A stretch of DNA of 64,000 nt from Desulforamulus profundi (GTDB lineage Bacteria; Bacillota_B; Desulfotomaculia; Desulfotomaculales; Desulfotomaculaceae), in NCBI RefSeq assembly GCF_002607855.1, contig NZ_AWQQ01000146.1, positions 9,024-73,023 on the forward strand, in the 5' to 3' direction. Positions 1-9,394 of the stretch are shown piece after piece. The translations under genes and the position numbers were made by a program. Each line of letters begins with the position of its first letter. Position 1 is the first letter of the stretch. The notes beneath the pieces were generated by a model. The model saw nothing but the letters and a program-made list of their open reading frames with translations, was not told the origin of the DNA and searched no databases.

Positions 1-1174
1 CCTTCCGCCACGTCAAAGACAAAATCTCCGGTGGTGGTATTTACCTGTCCCCCGCCCATTTTTTTCACCAGCAATCCGTTTTTGGTTTCCCGGATGATTT
101 GCTCGGGGTCCATCTTCCCGGGGGCAATAATGGTGTTGGCCATGCGGGGCAGCGGCTTGTGCTGGTAAGATTCCCGGCGCCCGTGGCCGTTTGATTCCCG
201 GCCTTCCTTGGTAGAAGAAAGGTAATCATACAGGTAATCGGTGAGGATGCCGTTTTCAATCATGGTTACTTTACGGGAGGGTACCCCTTCATCGTCAAAC
301 CGGTAAGAACCATATTTGTCCGCCATGGTGGCGTCATCCACTACGGTAACAAACTCTGAAGCCACCTGCTGTCCTTTTTTATTGGCATAGACCGAGAGTT
401 CCCGCTGGGTTAAGTCGGCCTCTAACCCGTGGCCGCAGGCTCGTGGACCATGGTGCCGCCGGCTTCCCCGGCCATCACCACCGGCATCTTCCCCGCCGGG
501 GCCGGTTTTGCGGTCAACATTTTCACGGCCCTGCCGGCGGCTTGCCTGGCCACCTCTTCGGGGTTGACCCGCTCAAACAGTTCAAACCCGCAGAGGCTGC
601 CGAAGGCATCATAGCCCGTTTGAATGGTACCCCCGTCCGAGGCCACAGCGCTTACAACCATACGGGTTCTGATCCTTTCGTCCTCCACATAGGTGCCGTT
701 GCTGTTGGCAATGGTAATCTTTTGTACCGTATCCCCGTAGCCCACAATAACCTGTTTTATTTTTTGCTCATCCACCGACCTGGCGGCCTTCTCCGCCGCT
801 TTGACAACGGCCACTTTTTCCTCTGTCTTTACATCCTCCGGACGCTTTTTGAATTCAAATTTTACCAGAGGCTTCATGGCAGTCAAGTCAATATTGGCGT
901 CCTTCTTGCCGCCCTTGGCCGCATGGCTGGCAATATTGGCCACCTCCAATAACCCTTCTTTGCTGATGTCATTGGTGTAGGCATAGGCTGTTGCCTCCCC
1001 CGACAGCACTCGAATACCGGCTCCTACGTCCAGTCCCGAATTAACCCTCTCAATCCGCCCGGCCTCCATGCCGATGCCTGTAACCTGCTTGTTTTCCACA
1101 AAAATATCCGCAAAGTCGCCCCCGTTGGACAGCGCAACACCGAGCACTTCCTTTAAAACTTGTTTATCAACCAA
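1..1174 (-). CDS. tldD: TldD-family metallopeptidase, N-terminal part, frameshifted and cut by window edge
   Basis: TldD, with its partner TldE/PmbA, is a cytosolic zinc protease that processes peptides. Residues 1-245 read cleanly from ATG 1174, which follows a GGAGG-type ribosome site. At about base 436-440 the frame breaks exactly inside the metal motif: the protein reads VHE and then goes out of frame, while one extra G gives VHEACGHGLEAD, the expected HExxxH. The remaining frame down to base 1 matches TldD (ending near a FDVAEG stretch), and the last part lies outside the window. I think this is a one-base sequence error, not a dead gene, because many genes here show the same defect. It lies downstream of the pilus operon, behind a terminator. 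Confidence 0.85.
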
Positions 1175-1271
1175 GCTTACCGCCTCCTACAGAAAATCCT
1201 GGTAATAGTTTAGCCCTTTACCATTCTATTGTCTACTTTCCCGTAGCTGTTTATACAAATATTGGTTTAAG

Positions 1272-1301
1272 AAAAAAATGAAGATCCGTTTTCAGACCTT
1301 C
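1272..1301 (-). terminator. Rho-independent terminator after pilO
   Basis: On the minus strand a 7-bp stem (1295-1301 with 1280-1286, one G-T pair) and a TGAAAACG loop are followed by seven T (1278-1272). It starts directly at the pilO stop codon and marks the end of the pilus operon. Confidence 0.8.
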
Positions 1302-1303
1302 AC

Positions 1304-2092
1304 TTATTGGTAGTTGGGTAAGTATTTGATTTCCGGTTCCCCGGTTGTTTCCTGTAATAGCCAGCCGGGAGACGGATTGCTGCCGGACTGTAACGGAAAA
1401 TATACGGGCGGCAGGACCGGCTTAGGTCTGGGACGCGGGTTCGCTGTTTCTTTAAAGGGATTTACCCTGCCAAAGGTCCAGTTCTTAATATCTTCCAGGG
1501 ACAACCTGCCTTCCGGTGAATGCCCGGAAAAAATCATCAGAACAAATTTAGCCGTTACATCCCCCCGTGCCAGAATATTGATGGGGCTATCTCCCGAAAC
1601 CTCCGGCTTAACGGCCTCAAAAGCAATCTCTCTTAATTCCGTCAAGTTGGCCTGGTTCTCCAGAAAGTCAATGACTGCAATGATGCTGTTGTAGTCCCCC
1701 TTTAATACAACCTCCACAGGGAGAATATAATAAAATTCTTTATCTTGAATATCCATCGGTCGAAAGACGGTGAGACCAACATTTTCTGCCACCAGCTTGC
1801 GGTCCAGATTCACGATAAAAAGACCGTCCTGCATAATATGAGAGAATTTTTTGCTCGCCGCCGCATGTTGCACTCTGGTCTCTTCCTGAGATTGCAGGCC
1901 TTTTTCCATTCTTTTGTTGGCAGCATTCAGCTGGACTATGTTTTCCCTGGTTTCGGAGATGGCTTTTTTCGTTGAAACATACTCCCTCACCTGGGGAAAT
2001 AAAAAATACCAGGAGAATACGCCTATAATAAGGACCGGCAGCAGGTAGGTTACTATTTTCTTATCCCTGGGTGTTATTTCGAGCTTCATCAT
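1304..2092 (-). CDS. pilO: Type IV pilus inner-membrane protein PilO-like
   Basis: PilO forms, with PilN and PilM, the inner-membrane alignment complex of the type IV pilus. The 262-residue protein has a short N-terminal cytoplasmic tail, one membrane segment (residues about 14-31), a coiled coil (about 40-80) and a ferredoxin-like periplasmic-type domain (about 95-195) with the family pattern around DYNSIIAVIDFLE. The last 60 residues are a proline-rich tail. Its ATG overlaps the pilN stop (ATGA), so translation is coupled. Last gene of the operon. Confidence 0.8.
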   Translation of the reverse strand: MMKLEITPRDKKIVTYLLPVLIIGVFSWYFLFPQVREYVSTKKAISETRENIVQLNAANKRMEKGLQSQEETRVQHAAASKKFSHIMQDGLFIVNLDRKLVAENVGLTVFRPMDIQDKEFYYILPVEVVLKGDYNSIIAVIDFLENQANLTELREIAFEAVKPEVSGDSPINILARGDVTAKFVLMIFSGHSPEGRLSLEDIKNWTFGRVNPFKETANPRPRPKPVLPPVYFPLQSGSNPSPGWLLQETTGEPEIKYLPNYQ

Positions 2093-2822
2093 GGTTGAGC
2101 CTCCTTCAGGGGAGCCTCAATTTTAAAGGTATACTTACCCTCATCATCTTGAACAATTTCGATGAGTTCTACCTCGGACAGGTATTTCAACTGATTCAGA
2201 CTGTAAATAAATTTGCCGATGGACTCCAGCGAATAGCTGCCGCCTTCTATTACAGCGGTGTTTGGAGCAAACTCGGGTACTTTTGCTTTTTCCTTGCCCT
2301 TGGGATTACCGTTTTGGTTTTGCTGTATAGTAGACGGAGGGGGGTTTTTCCCGGGGATGCAGGCTGTGTTGCAATTTCCTCCGTTTTGCCGGGCACAGGA
2401 TTCCTCTCCGGACCTTCGCTTTGCTGCTCCTTTGACTCAGTCTCATCCTCTGCTATGTAGGAAAGGTTTAATTTTGCCAACCAAACACCCTCAGGAACTC
2501 GTTCGTTTAAATCATATAAGAACTTCGGCCAGGTAGATCGCTCCTGCATCAAGTGATTGAAAGTGTTAATCTGGTTCTTCATCGCCTGCTGCTGCTTGCT
2601 CGTTTCGGAGAGCCTTGCTTGCGTTACCTGCAGTTGTTCCTGGTTTTGTTGTAAAGACTGCAATTCTTCCCTAAAGGAATTAAGCTCTATTTGAAAGTAT
2701 CCATATCCAAAACCAAAAAGAGCAAACACCAGCGTACACAGCAGGTACGAAAGAAATTTCTTTGCACTCAGGGGCGGCTTTGGCTGCAGCTCTACCGGCA
2801 GGAGGTTTACACGGTAGTTCAT
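2089..2822 (-). CDS. pilN: Type IV pilus assembly protein PilN, one apparent frameshift
   Basis: PilN binds PilM through its cytoplasmic N terminus and pairs with PilO. The start MNYRVNLLPVE holds the INLLP-type motif that docks into PilM. One membrane segment lies at residues about 24-43, followed by a coiled coil (45-85) and the PilN fold with the pattern PEGVWLAKL (about 108-116). The frame breaks in a run of six G (plus strand 2339-2344); one more base restores a C terminus of about 65 residues (EGGSYSLESI, then LKYLSEVELIEI) ending at 2089. The gene overlaps pilM upstream and pilO downstream by four bases each. Likely intact in the real genome. Confidence 0.85.
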
Positions 2823-3892
2823 ATTAAAACCTCCCTTAGAGCTAAGCCAAAGGCCATGGTAAATTTAGGATGCAGTTCCTGAATTTTATCGGGCGCGGTC
2901 TTCAACTGGGGATAACCGATATGAACGGGTAAACCCAACTCAGCCTCAAGGATTAAGGCCAAGCCGTCAATTTTACTTCCCCCGCCTGTAATAACCAGTT
3001 GTTCAACAAATGTGTCTCTTTCCTGCAGGCGATAAAAGTCCAGGGAACGCCGGATCTCGGTTGCCAGCTCGGAATACAGCAGGCTTTCATCCACCATACC
3101 CGGAGGCATGTCCACCTCCCTGGTTGCCGCGACCTCCGGAATAATTTCCAAATCATAATAGTCGGCAGCTATGTCGGTAATGTTATCCTGCTCACAATTG
3201 TTGACCTCTTCTGCCGGTTCCCTGTTGATATGGTTTAAATCGACGGATAAAGAGCGAACATAAGAAGGAACACCTTTTTTTATTACGATAAAGTGGCTGG
3301 TGGTGTGTCCGATGTCCACCACCGCCTGGATTTCCTTTCTTTCCGGGAAGCAGTGCTGCCCCTGAAACACCCGCCACAGATTTAATGCCGGCAAATCAAT
3401 GGCTGTCAGGGTTAAATTGGCCCGGTCAAAAACTTCATAGTAACGGTAGACTAAATTTTTGGGTGCAGCCACCAGTAATACATTCAGCTGGGAGCCTTCC
3501 CCAAACTCATTCTTTTTCTCTTCCAAGACCACCGCCCGGATTTCCATATCCGGTACCGGGATAGGCATCAGTTTTTCCGCTTCCCAAACCACCGCCTTTT
3601 GCAGTTCGTCCTCGGGAATCGGGGGCATGGTGATTTGCTGGGTAATCACCCGCAGGCCGCCAATAAAAGAAACTACTTTTGACCTGCCAATACCGGCCTT
3701 AGCCGCTGCCTCTTTCAAGGACGCAGCAAGCTCAGCCACATCTCCCTTTTCCAAAGACTCAAGCCCGGGGCTGGGATGGCTGATCTGCTGGCTGATTCGC
3801 AACGATTGGCCCTTCTTTTGCAGTTGTAGGATCTTGATGCTGTTTTGCCCTATATCTACGGCATTGATATTGTGGCTTGTCCAAAGCTTCAT
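2819..3892 (-). CDS. pilM: Type IV pilus assembly actin-like ATPase PilM
   Basis: PilM is a cytoplasmic actin-fold ATPase that carries the PilN tail. I start at the ATG of MKLWTSHNINAVDIG (3892), because the FtsA-like phosphate-1 motif VDIGQNSIKI follows at once; the longer open frame to 3937 would add residues unlike the family. Phosphate-2 (VVDIGHTTSHFIV, residues about 190-202) and the adenosine motif (VITGGGSKIDGL, about 300-311) are visible. Length of 357 residues fits PilM. It heads the pilMNO block. Confidence 0.9.
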   Translation of the reverse strand: MKLWTSHNINAVDIGQNSIKILQLQKKGQSLRISQQISHPSPGLESLEKGDVAELAASLKEAAAKAGIGRSKVVSFIGGLRVITQQITMPPIPEDELQKAVVWEAEKLMPIPVPDMEIRAVVLEEKKNEFGEGSQLNVLLVAAPKNLVYRYYEVFDRANLTLTAIDLPALNLWRVFQGQHCFPERKEIQAVVDIGHTTSHFIVIKKGVPSYVRSLSVDLNHINREPAEEVNNCEQDNITDIAADYYDLEIIPEVAATREVDMPPGMVDESLLYSELATEIRRSLDFYRLQERDTFVEQLVITGGGSKIDGLALILEAELGLPVHIGYPQLKTAPDKIQELHPKFTMAFGLALREVLI

Positions 3893-4375
3893 TGTCTTTA
3901 CTCCGAAGAATATTTGTAATATTAGGGTCACTGTCATTGGTGCTTGATAACCTTACCCTACCTGTTGAAACCGCTACTTTGATATAAAGATATTTCTTTA
4001 GTTCACTTTGATATAAGGTGATGGTTCCGGGGGTGGCAGTTCCTCTGGCGCTTATATTCATAATGTTACCGCTAAAAGTAAAACGATAAAACTCCGTATT
4101 TGCTGGTAATTGCACCTTTTTTATTGTTTCAGTAGATTTATTAAGTTGATAATAATTATTGTAAAACTCAATCTTATAGTACTCGCTGCTCTCTGCCAGT
4201 GCTTTTTGCTGTAGATACTTTATATCTGCTACTAACTGCCTGGCAGCACCTTCAAACCTGTATTCACTTATTTTTTCTGTAGTGATGGGAGGGTTACGGC
4301 TAAAAGAATACTAAAGATACAGAGAACAATGGCGACCTCCACCAAGGTAAAACCACCTCGGGAATTAATGCGCAT
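3759..4375 (-). CDS. Minor pilin / GspH-FimT-like pseudopilin, one apparent frameshift
   Basis: From ATG 4375 the sequence reads MRINSRGG then FTLVEVAIVL, a class III signal cut by PilD after Gly with Phe as first mature residue. The frame stops after about 40 residues, but one extra base near 4292 (CC to CCC) joins it to about 120 further residues with the C-terminal GRVRLSS typical of FimT/GspH pseudopilins. These minor pilins prime pilus assembly. In the joined frame the stop is at 3759, which would overlap pilM by 134 bases; the true end may be near 3890 if a second base is missing. Between PilX-like gene and pilM in the same operon. Confidence 0.7.
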
Positions 4376-4448
4376 AACCTCACCTACTTTTATAGCAGAA
4401 ATTCGTTAAAAACAGCGCAAATCCTCTAACATCTCACAATAATATACT

Positions 4449-5351
4449 TTAAAATACTGGGTATTTTTCCCTCCATTTTACCAGGACAGGCTTATACATT
4501 AACTGGTAAGTCACTGTTGCATCATTAACAAAATCCTGAACATCTTTATTCTTGCTTGGTTCAATATACTTGGCATTTTCTAATAATGAAATCGGGTCTG
4601 CAATAATTTTCCCGTAGGTTTTAGTATTCTTATTACCTGTAAAACTATTGGCATATATAACTGCCCAAACCTCCACCTGCCCTGCACCGCTTTTGACTTC
4701 TACCTGTCCGGAGCAAATTATTACTAAAATATCTTCATCACTATCATTATTTTTGCCATTGTCTTTATGCGGCTGATGCGGTCTTAAATCAGCTGAAACA
4801 GTAACATTGCCATCTACAGCTATCAGCCATTGACCTTCGTAGATACCAGACAGATTGAGGTCACCTTTTCGGTAGTAAACCCCCGCAGAGTTGTTAGTTA
4901 AGTCCATGGTCTGGGAACTTACAGGAATACCGGTACTTTGATATTGATCAGGAGTTAAGGATTTTTTTACAGTTGCTACTATTGTTTTTGTACTTAATGG
5001 TCGACCCTTTTGATCCTTGTAGATGCCGGTTGATTCAAGGTTCCACTCTTCCCCATCGGATTGACCTGTAAGTTTTATTTGAACCTCTTGCCTGGGATCA
5101 TTATTTAGCTGAGCCCCGGTTGACCAGTCATCCCCCAGTTTAAAATCCTTCACCTTCAGTTCGTGCATACACATCTCGGTACCGGCATCAGCCAGATAAA
5201 GGGCCCTGGTCATATTTACTTCATCGGCGGAACTCTGTTTTTCCTGGGATGCGTATTCAATAAAAACCCCTACCAAGACCATTAGAATGGTGGTTACCAT
5301 GATAACCACCGGCAGGGCCACTCCAGTTTTATCCTTCAATACCTTGTTCAT
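4449..5351 (-). CDS. PilX-like minor pilin / membrane-anchored pilus protein
   Basis: The 300-residue protein starts with a basic leader and the hydrophobic stretch ALPVVIMVTTILMVLVGVFIEYASQ (about residues 12-36), followed by MTRALYLADAG, a pattern seen in PilX-type minor pilins, which keep the hydrophobic helix but lack a classic FTLVE site. The rest is a hydrophilic beta-rich domain I do not recognise further. It sits between the PilW-like gene (6-base gap) and the GspH-like gene in the minor pilin cluster, so a role in pilus priming or adhesion is likely. Confidence 0.7.
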   Translation of the reverse strand: MNKVLKDKTGVALPVVIMVTTILMVLVGVFIEYASQEKQSSADEVNMTRALYLADAGTEMCMHELKVKDFKLGDDWSTGAQLNNDPRQEVQIKLTGQSDGEEWNLESTGIYKDQKGRPLSTKTIVATVKKSLTPDQYQSTGIPVSSQTMDLTNNSAGVYYRKGDLNLSGIYEGQWLIAVDGNVTVSADLRPHQPHKDNGKNNDSDEDILVIICSGQVEVKSGAGQVEVWAVIYANSFTGNKNTKTYGKIIADPISLLENAKYIEPSKNKDVQDFVNDATVTYQLMYKPVLVKWREKYPVF

Positions 5352-5356
5352 AACAG

Positions 5357-5929
5357 CTACTCCCTCAACAATTTGGGCGTTACTTTGGTAAGGATGGTAT
5401 AGGAGTAGGGTTTACTATCATAAAGTTGATAGCCCTTTTCTATTTCCTTCTCGGAGCGATTATCCTTTTCTCCCTCTATAGTTATGGTAACAGTACTACC
5501 TTGTTTACTAAATTTTACATTTTTTACATGATTAACAATGGGAGTATTCCCGTAAAATCCTGCACCATTATTGACAGCATACTCTATTTCTCTACCCGCA
5601 GAATCCAGGTAATATTTCACTTCTTTAATAGTTTCTTTGTTATCTTTACCTAACTCCACACGTTTAACGGAAATCCAAGGGGAGTCAGTAAAGTCCCCGG
5701 CAGGCTGAATTTCGACGGCCTGGCGAATATCGCGGGATATCCGATTAGCAGCAGTTCTTATATCATTATGGACATCAGCCCGGAAAACTTCTTTATTGGT
5801 TATTAATGTGGTATGAAATAAAAAGAAATAAGCTGTCCCTAAAAGCAAAGACAGCAAACCCGTAACTACCATTAATTCCATCAGTGTAAAGCCATTTTCC
5901 TGACGTAGTATCTTGATAAGGTGTTTCAT
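5357..5929 (-). CDS. PilW/PulJ-like minor pilin
   Basis: The class III leader QENGFTLMELMVV (cleavage after Gly, Glu at position 5 of the mature form) is followed by a membrane helix and the family pattern NDIRTAANRISRDIRQA (residues about 62-78), typical of PilW/PulJ minor pilins. 190 residues. It lies 12 bases after the PilV-like gene and 6 before the PilX-like gene; the V-W-X order matches minor pilin operons that form the priming complex. Confidence 0.8.
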   Translation of the reverse strand: MKHLIKILRQENGFTLMELMVVTGLLSLLLGTAYFFLFHTTLITNKEVFRADVHNDIRTAANRISRDIRQAVEIQPAGDFTDSPWISVKRVELGKDNKETIKEVKYYLDSAGREIEYAVNNGAGFYGNTPIVNHVKNVKFSKQGSTVTITIEGEKDNRSEKEIEKGYQLYDSKPYSYTILTKVTPKLLRE

Positions 5930-5941
5930 ACCTTTCCCACC

Positions 5942-6379
5942 TTAGCCTTTTCGCTTAATCGTATAGAGTGAAACCGTATTTTTAGGCTGATTGTTGTTTT
6001 GATCCAAGTAGTATACCTTTACTGTTATGGAGTAAAAATTGGTGTCATTTGTGGTGCCATTTGAGCTCTTTATGACTGCTTTGTTATCTACGGCAACCTC
6101 ATAGTAATATCCTTTGTAGTTCTCGAATCCCGGTTTCTGGTCTATGGGAGTACGGGGAACTGAATTACCCGGGTCAGCGGTGGCCAATCTCTCTTCCATG
6201 ATGGCCTGGGCCAGGTTTACGGCTATGGTTTGCTCTTTGGCAGAATTGGCAGCTACCAGCCCGGTTATCAACACATTGGACACGGCTAAAATTACCATAG
6301 CCAAGAGGCTGGTGGCGACCAATATTTCCACCAAGGTTAAACCTTTTTTTTCGGATAAGCGACTTTTAACATTTAACAT
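5942..6379 (-). CDS. PilV/PulI-like minor pilin
   Basis: A 145-residue prepilin: leader ending in KKG, then LTLVEILVATSLLAMVILAV (mature Leu at position 1 in place of Phe, Glu at 5). The stretch NLAQAIMEERL (about residues 64-74) is the mark of PilV/PulI minor pilins. It opens the minor pilin cluster, downstream of the truncated pilin piece. Confidence 0.8.
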   Translation of the reverse strand: MLNVKSRLSEKKGLTLVEILVATSLLAMVILAVSNVLITGLVAANSAKEQTIAVNLAQAIMEERLATADPGNSVPRTPIDQKPGFENYKGYYYEVAVDNKAVIKSSNGTTNDTNFYSITVKVYYLDQNNNQPKNTVSLYTIKRKG

Positions 6380-6533
6380 TTACTGCACCAGCCGTTACCA
6401 TAGATTTAAGTCTAAATTGTCAATATATTGTTAATGTGCCGCCGCACCGATTTGGGGAGCATCCGCTGCTGCCACCCAGGTTACCCACTGGCCAGTCCAC
6501 TGGATTTTCCCGCTTGTTGCGCCATCACCATGA

Positions 6534-6614
6534 TCAGATGATGGCGATGACCACCAGCAGCTCCACCAGGGTGAAGCCGCGGCTGTCGCGGCGCAGGCTC
6601 GGCAAACCGAACAT
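6534..6614 (-). pseudogene. Truncated type IV pilin start (26 codons)
   Basis: The minus strand encodes [13 protein letters not shown] followed by [13 protein letters not shown] and then a stop. This is a perfect class III prepilin leader and half of the pilin helix, and no pilin body follows in any frame. It lies between the second full pilin and the PilV-like gene. Its codons are richer in G and C than those of its neighbours. It may be the remnant of a third pilin or a spare N-terminal cassette; I see no sign that it is expressed. Confidence 0.6.
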
Positions 6615-6664
6615 CAATGGCTCACATCCTTTCCCGGGAAAAGAGAACCCGGCTCACTGTTTTA

Positions 6665-6704
6665 CCCCCGCCGGAACAAGCGAACTGCGTGTTCCTGCCG
6701 GGGC
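6665..6704. terminator. GC-rich hairpin downstream of pilin gene
   Basis: Arms 6665-6678 and 6690-6704 pair with one bulge around an 11-base loop. It lies about 80 bases beyond the 6786 pilin stop. The T run on the minus strand is weak, so it could be an attenuator between abundant pilin and scarce minor-pilin transcripts or an mRNA 3-prime stabiliser, more than a strict terminator. Confidence 0.4.
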
Positions 6705-6785
6705 CGAGTACTGCAAGTACCATCCGGCACTGGCAGCACTGTTAAGCAGACCCGGCGGCGGTAATTTCGACTACCTTACCGTTCT

Positions 6786-7301
6786 TTACTGTTCTTTCGA
6801 AATCAGGATGCAGACTGTGCTACCGTTTTCCTTGACCACATCATCCCCTAAGTCCGCCTTTAACCTGGCGATAGATGCAGTCGGCACCGAGGTCAGCTCA
6901 AGCCACCTAGCAGTACCCCATCCAAATGTGGTGCCGCTGTTATCATTCTTGTAGGTATAAGTCCCACCCCACGGGTTCTTGCTCGGCCAGCGCTCCAGGT
7001 AAGGGCCGTTCCAGTTTTTGTAGTCATTTGATGAATTAGTACTACTAAACGGATTGCTTACAAATCCAGGATCCGTTCCATCTGTTTTACTATCACTCCA
7101 CTTTCCCAAGTCAGTATAAAAATTCAGCGCCGCCGCTTTAATGGCCTTGTAGTCCGCTTCCGCTGCTGCTACTTTGCCCTTTTCAACGGCCTTGAAGGCG
7201 TTAGGTGCGATCACCGCGGCCAGGATGCCGATAATGGCGATGACCACCAGCAGTTCCACCAGGGTAAAACCCTTTTGATTTTTCACCCTTCTTTTTAACA
7301 C
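6786..7301 (-). CDS. Type IV pilin (major-pilin-like, PulG family)
   Basis: 171 residues with a short basic leader KNQKG, cleavage before [22 protein letters not shown], and the PulG-type body: a long alpha-helix ([32 protein letters not shown]) and a [17 protein letters not shown] segment that marks Gram-positive PilA/GspG proteins. 29 bases downstream of the other pilin (7331-7936). One of two structural subunits; the C terminus differs strongly from its neighbour, so they may form different fibres or share one. Confidence 0.85.
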   Translation of the reverse strand: MLKRRVKNQKGFTLVELLVVIAIIGILAAVIAPNAFKAVEKGKVAAAEADYKAIKAAALNFYTDLGKWSDSKTDGTDPGFVSNPFSSTNSSNDYKNWNGPYLERWPSKNPWGGTYTYKNDNSGTTFGWGTARWLELTSVPTASIARLKADLGDDVVKENGSTVCILISKEQ

Positions 7302-7330
7302 TTAATTACCCCCTTATAATATTTTTTTAA

Positions 7331-7936
7331 TTAATTAGTAAAACCAACACAATAATATGTAGTATGTTGAGGCCAACTGTTTGTCGGTCTGTACCTGAAC
7401 ATACCCGTTTTTAAATCACCGTCATCCAATGCTTTATCAATATCTAATACAATTTTTGATATTTGATCATCACTAAAACCAGAACCGCCGAAATTAAGCT
7501 CTACACAGGGATCTGCTTTACCGTCATTATTAAAGTCTAAGGGTGTACTTCCATAGTTGTATACTCCCTGCCATTGGTACGTCCCGCCATGATTTCCCGC
7601 CCAGTACTGAGCTTCGGGCCACTTTTCCAGGTAAGGGCCGTTCCAGCCATCCACATTATTCTGGTTTTTCAAAAAGTCTATCCCACGGTAACTGTTACCG
7701 GTTGGGCCCCCGGCATAGTTGTCGTCATTGGGTGGAAAGGTGCCGGTATCTGCGTAGTAAGCCATGGCAGCACCTTTAATAGCCTTTAAGTCAGCCACTG
7801 CCCTTGCTATCTTTGACTTTTCCACCGCCCGGAAGGCATTTGGGGTAATAACGGCTGCCAAAACTCCGATTATTGCAATGGCCACCAGTAATTCAACTAA
7901 CGTAAAACCTTTTTCACCGTCCCTCTCTTCTTTCAT
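7331..7936 (-). CDS. Type IV pilin (major-pilin-like, PulG family)
   Basis: 201 residues. Leader GEKG, then [22 protein letters not shown], the long helix (RAVEKSKIARAVADLKAIKGAAMAYY) and the WNGPYLEKWPEAQYW motif shared with the neighbouring pilin. A DFNNDGKADPC segment looks like the calcium-binding DxNxDGxxD loop known in PulG-type pseudopilins. First pilin gene after pilC, so it is the one nearest the riboswitch-controlled promoter. Confidence 0.85.
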   Translation of the reverse strand: MKEERDGEKGFTLVELLVAIAIIGVLAAVITPNAFRAVEKSKIARAVADLKAIKGAAMAYYADTGTFPPNDDNYAGGPTGNSYRGIDFLKNQNNVDGWNGPYLEKWPEAQYWAGNHGGTYQWQGVYNYGSTPLDFNNDGKADPCVELNFGGSGFSDDQISKIVLDIDKALDDGDLKTGMFRYRPTNSWPQHTTYYCVGFTN

Positions 7937-7969
7937 TTTTTGTCCATTTACCGCCTCTCCTTAAACTTT

Positions 7970-9211
7970 TTATAGCCCCTCCATCATAGTGCTCATCATC
8001 GGCATCATCACCGATAAAATGATAAACCCGACAATCCCGCCTAGAAAAACAATCAAAACCGGCTCGATAATACTGGAGAGCCTGCCTACTACGATGCTGA
8101 CTTCCTTGTCATAAAAGATGCCGACCCTTTCCAGTAAGGTGTCCAGGGCGCCGGTTTCTTCGCCGACGGTGATCATTTTTATGACCATGGGTGGGAAGAC
8201 GCCGCAGGCTTCGATGGGCTTGGACAATTCCTGGCCGTTGCGAACGCTTTCCTGGGCGCTGGTTACCGCTCGGGTGATAATGACGTTGCCCACGGATTTC
8301 TTGACTACTTCCAGGGATTGGATAATGGGAACGCCACCTTTAAGCAAGGTCCCCAGGGTTCTGCAGAAGCGGGCGATGATGATCTTGGTATAAATCGGTC
8401 CGAAAATGGGGGCTTTGATGGCCAGCTTGTCCAGGGTTTCTCTGCCCTTTGGACTTGATTTGATGCGCTTGTAGCCTAACGATACGAGAAGAACGATAAA
8501 GGGAATGAGATACCAGTAGTTAAGAATTGTACTGCTGACAGCCATGACAACACGGGTGGGAAGGGGTAGGGGAACGCCCATCCCCTCAATAACACTTATA
8601 ATCTTGGGTAAGACGAAGGTTAATAAGAAAGAAAGGGCAAGCATGGAAAAGCCTAATACAACCAGCGGGTAAGTCATGGCGGACTTTATTTTTTCGTTAA
8701 CTTCATGCTCCCGCTCCAGGTGTTCGGCCAAGCGTTCCAGGACTTCATCCAGCACGCCGCCCAGTTCCCCGGCTTCCACCATGTAAACAAAGATTTCCGG
8801 GAAGATGTGTGGAAATTTGGCAAAGGAATCTGCCAGGGTATTGCCTTCTTCAATGCTGGTGGTGATGTCCCCCAGCGCGTCCTTTAAGGCCTTTACCTCA
8901 GTCTGGTTGCGGGTGATATGTATGCAACTGATTAACGGGATGCCGGCATTAATGAGCGTGGAAAGCTGCCGGGAAAAGGTGGCCAGTTCCCTCAGTTTCA
9001 CTTTTTTAGAACTTGCCTTTGTTTTTGTTACCTTGCTAATTGAAAGAAAATTTACACTTCTTTTAGCCTTTTGTTTCTTTTCGACTACATCTGTGACAAA
9101 GACCCCCTGTAGCCGAACATAACCGGCTACCTCGCTGGGGGACGCAGCCTCCATCATCCCTGTTATTAATTTGCCGTCACTGTTTCGACCTTTGTACTCA
9201 TAAACAGGCAT
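7970..9211 (-). CDS. pilC: Type IV pilus platform protein PilC
   Basis: 413-residue polytopic inner-membrane platform that couples the PilB and PilT motors to the growing pilus. Start MPVYEYKGRNSDGKLITG is typical of the PilC/GspF family. Two GspF domains (about residues 80-200 and 280-405) each carry the LxxGxPxxxxL and GExxGxLxxxLxR-type patterns (EAGELGGVLDEVLERLAEH; GEETGALDTLLERVGIF). Membrane helices at about 180-205, 235-255 and 385-408. First gene behind the c-di-GMP riboswitch; the start has an AGAGGTGA ribosome site. Confidence 0.93.
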   Translation of the reverse strand: MPVYEYKGRNSDGKLITGMMEAASPSEVAGYVRLQGVFVTDVVEKKQKAKRSVNFLSISKVTKTKASSKKVKLRELATFSRQLSTLINAGIPLISCIHITRNQTEVKALKDALGDITTSIEEGNTLADSFAKFPHIFPEIFVYMVEAGELGGVLDEVLERLAEHLEREHEVNEKIKSAMTYPLVVLGFSMLALSFLLTFVLPKIISVIEGMGVPLPLPTRVVMAVSSTILNYWYLIPFIVLLVSLGYKRIKSSPKGRETLDKLAIKAPIFGPIYTKIIIARFCRTLGTLLKGGVPIIQSLEVVKKSVGNVIITRAVTSAQESVRNGQELSKPIEACGVFPPMVIKMITVGEETGALDTLLERVGIFYDKEVSIVVGRLSSIIEPVLIVFLGGIVGFIILSVMMPMMSTMMEGL

Positions 9212-9244
9212 GAATTCACCTCTAAAATGCTACCCGTGAACAAT

Positions 9245-9269
9245 AAATTCCAAGCATTGCTTGGAATTT
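9245..9269 (-). promoter_or_regulatory. Palindromic hairpin between riboswitch and pilC (expression platform)
   Basis: A 25-base near-perfect palindrome (AAATTCCAAGCA and its complement around one base) follows the riboswitch 3-prime end within a few bases. On the minus strand it is followed by ATTGTT, only a weak T tract. A GGGTAGC stretch just after it could pair with GCTACC at the 3-prime end of the aptamer, giving a second, exclusive fold. Either transcription termination or translation control is possible. Confidence 0.6.
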
Positions 9270-9271
9270 GC

Positions 9272-9353
9272 TTTTCGGTAGCCCGGCTGCCCTGCAAAAT
9301 GTTTAGGCCCGTGGCTTTGCGTCCCTACCTTTCAATAGGTTTGCCGTTTATCG
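9272..9353 (-). ncRNA. Cyclic-di-GMP-I (GEMM-I) riboswitch upstream of pilC
   Basis: The minus strand carries, in order, GGCAAACC, GAAAGG, GGGACGCAAAGCC, GGGCCTAAAC, and GCAGCCGGGCTACCG. These are the conserved blocks of the GEMM-I aptamer, with its tetraloop and receptor. The position matching G20 of the well-studied Vc2 aptamer appears to be G, which favours c-di-GMP over cGAMP, but this is my manual alignment. It sits in the leader between pilT and pilC, so c-di-GMP should control pilC and the pilins and not the upstream motor genes. Confidence 0.93.
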
Positions 9354-9394
9354 TATCTTATAAAAGTAATTCTAATATTTGGATTGATAGTAAA

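Noticed and set aside
1..421. Separate small gene on the plus strand or true loss of tldD
   Set aside because: The sequence continues tldD in another min-strand frame with conserved residues; one added base in the HExxxH codons repairs it.
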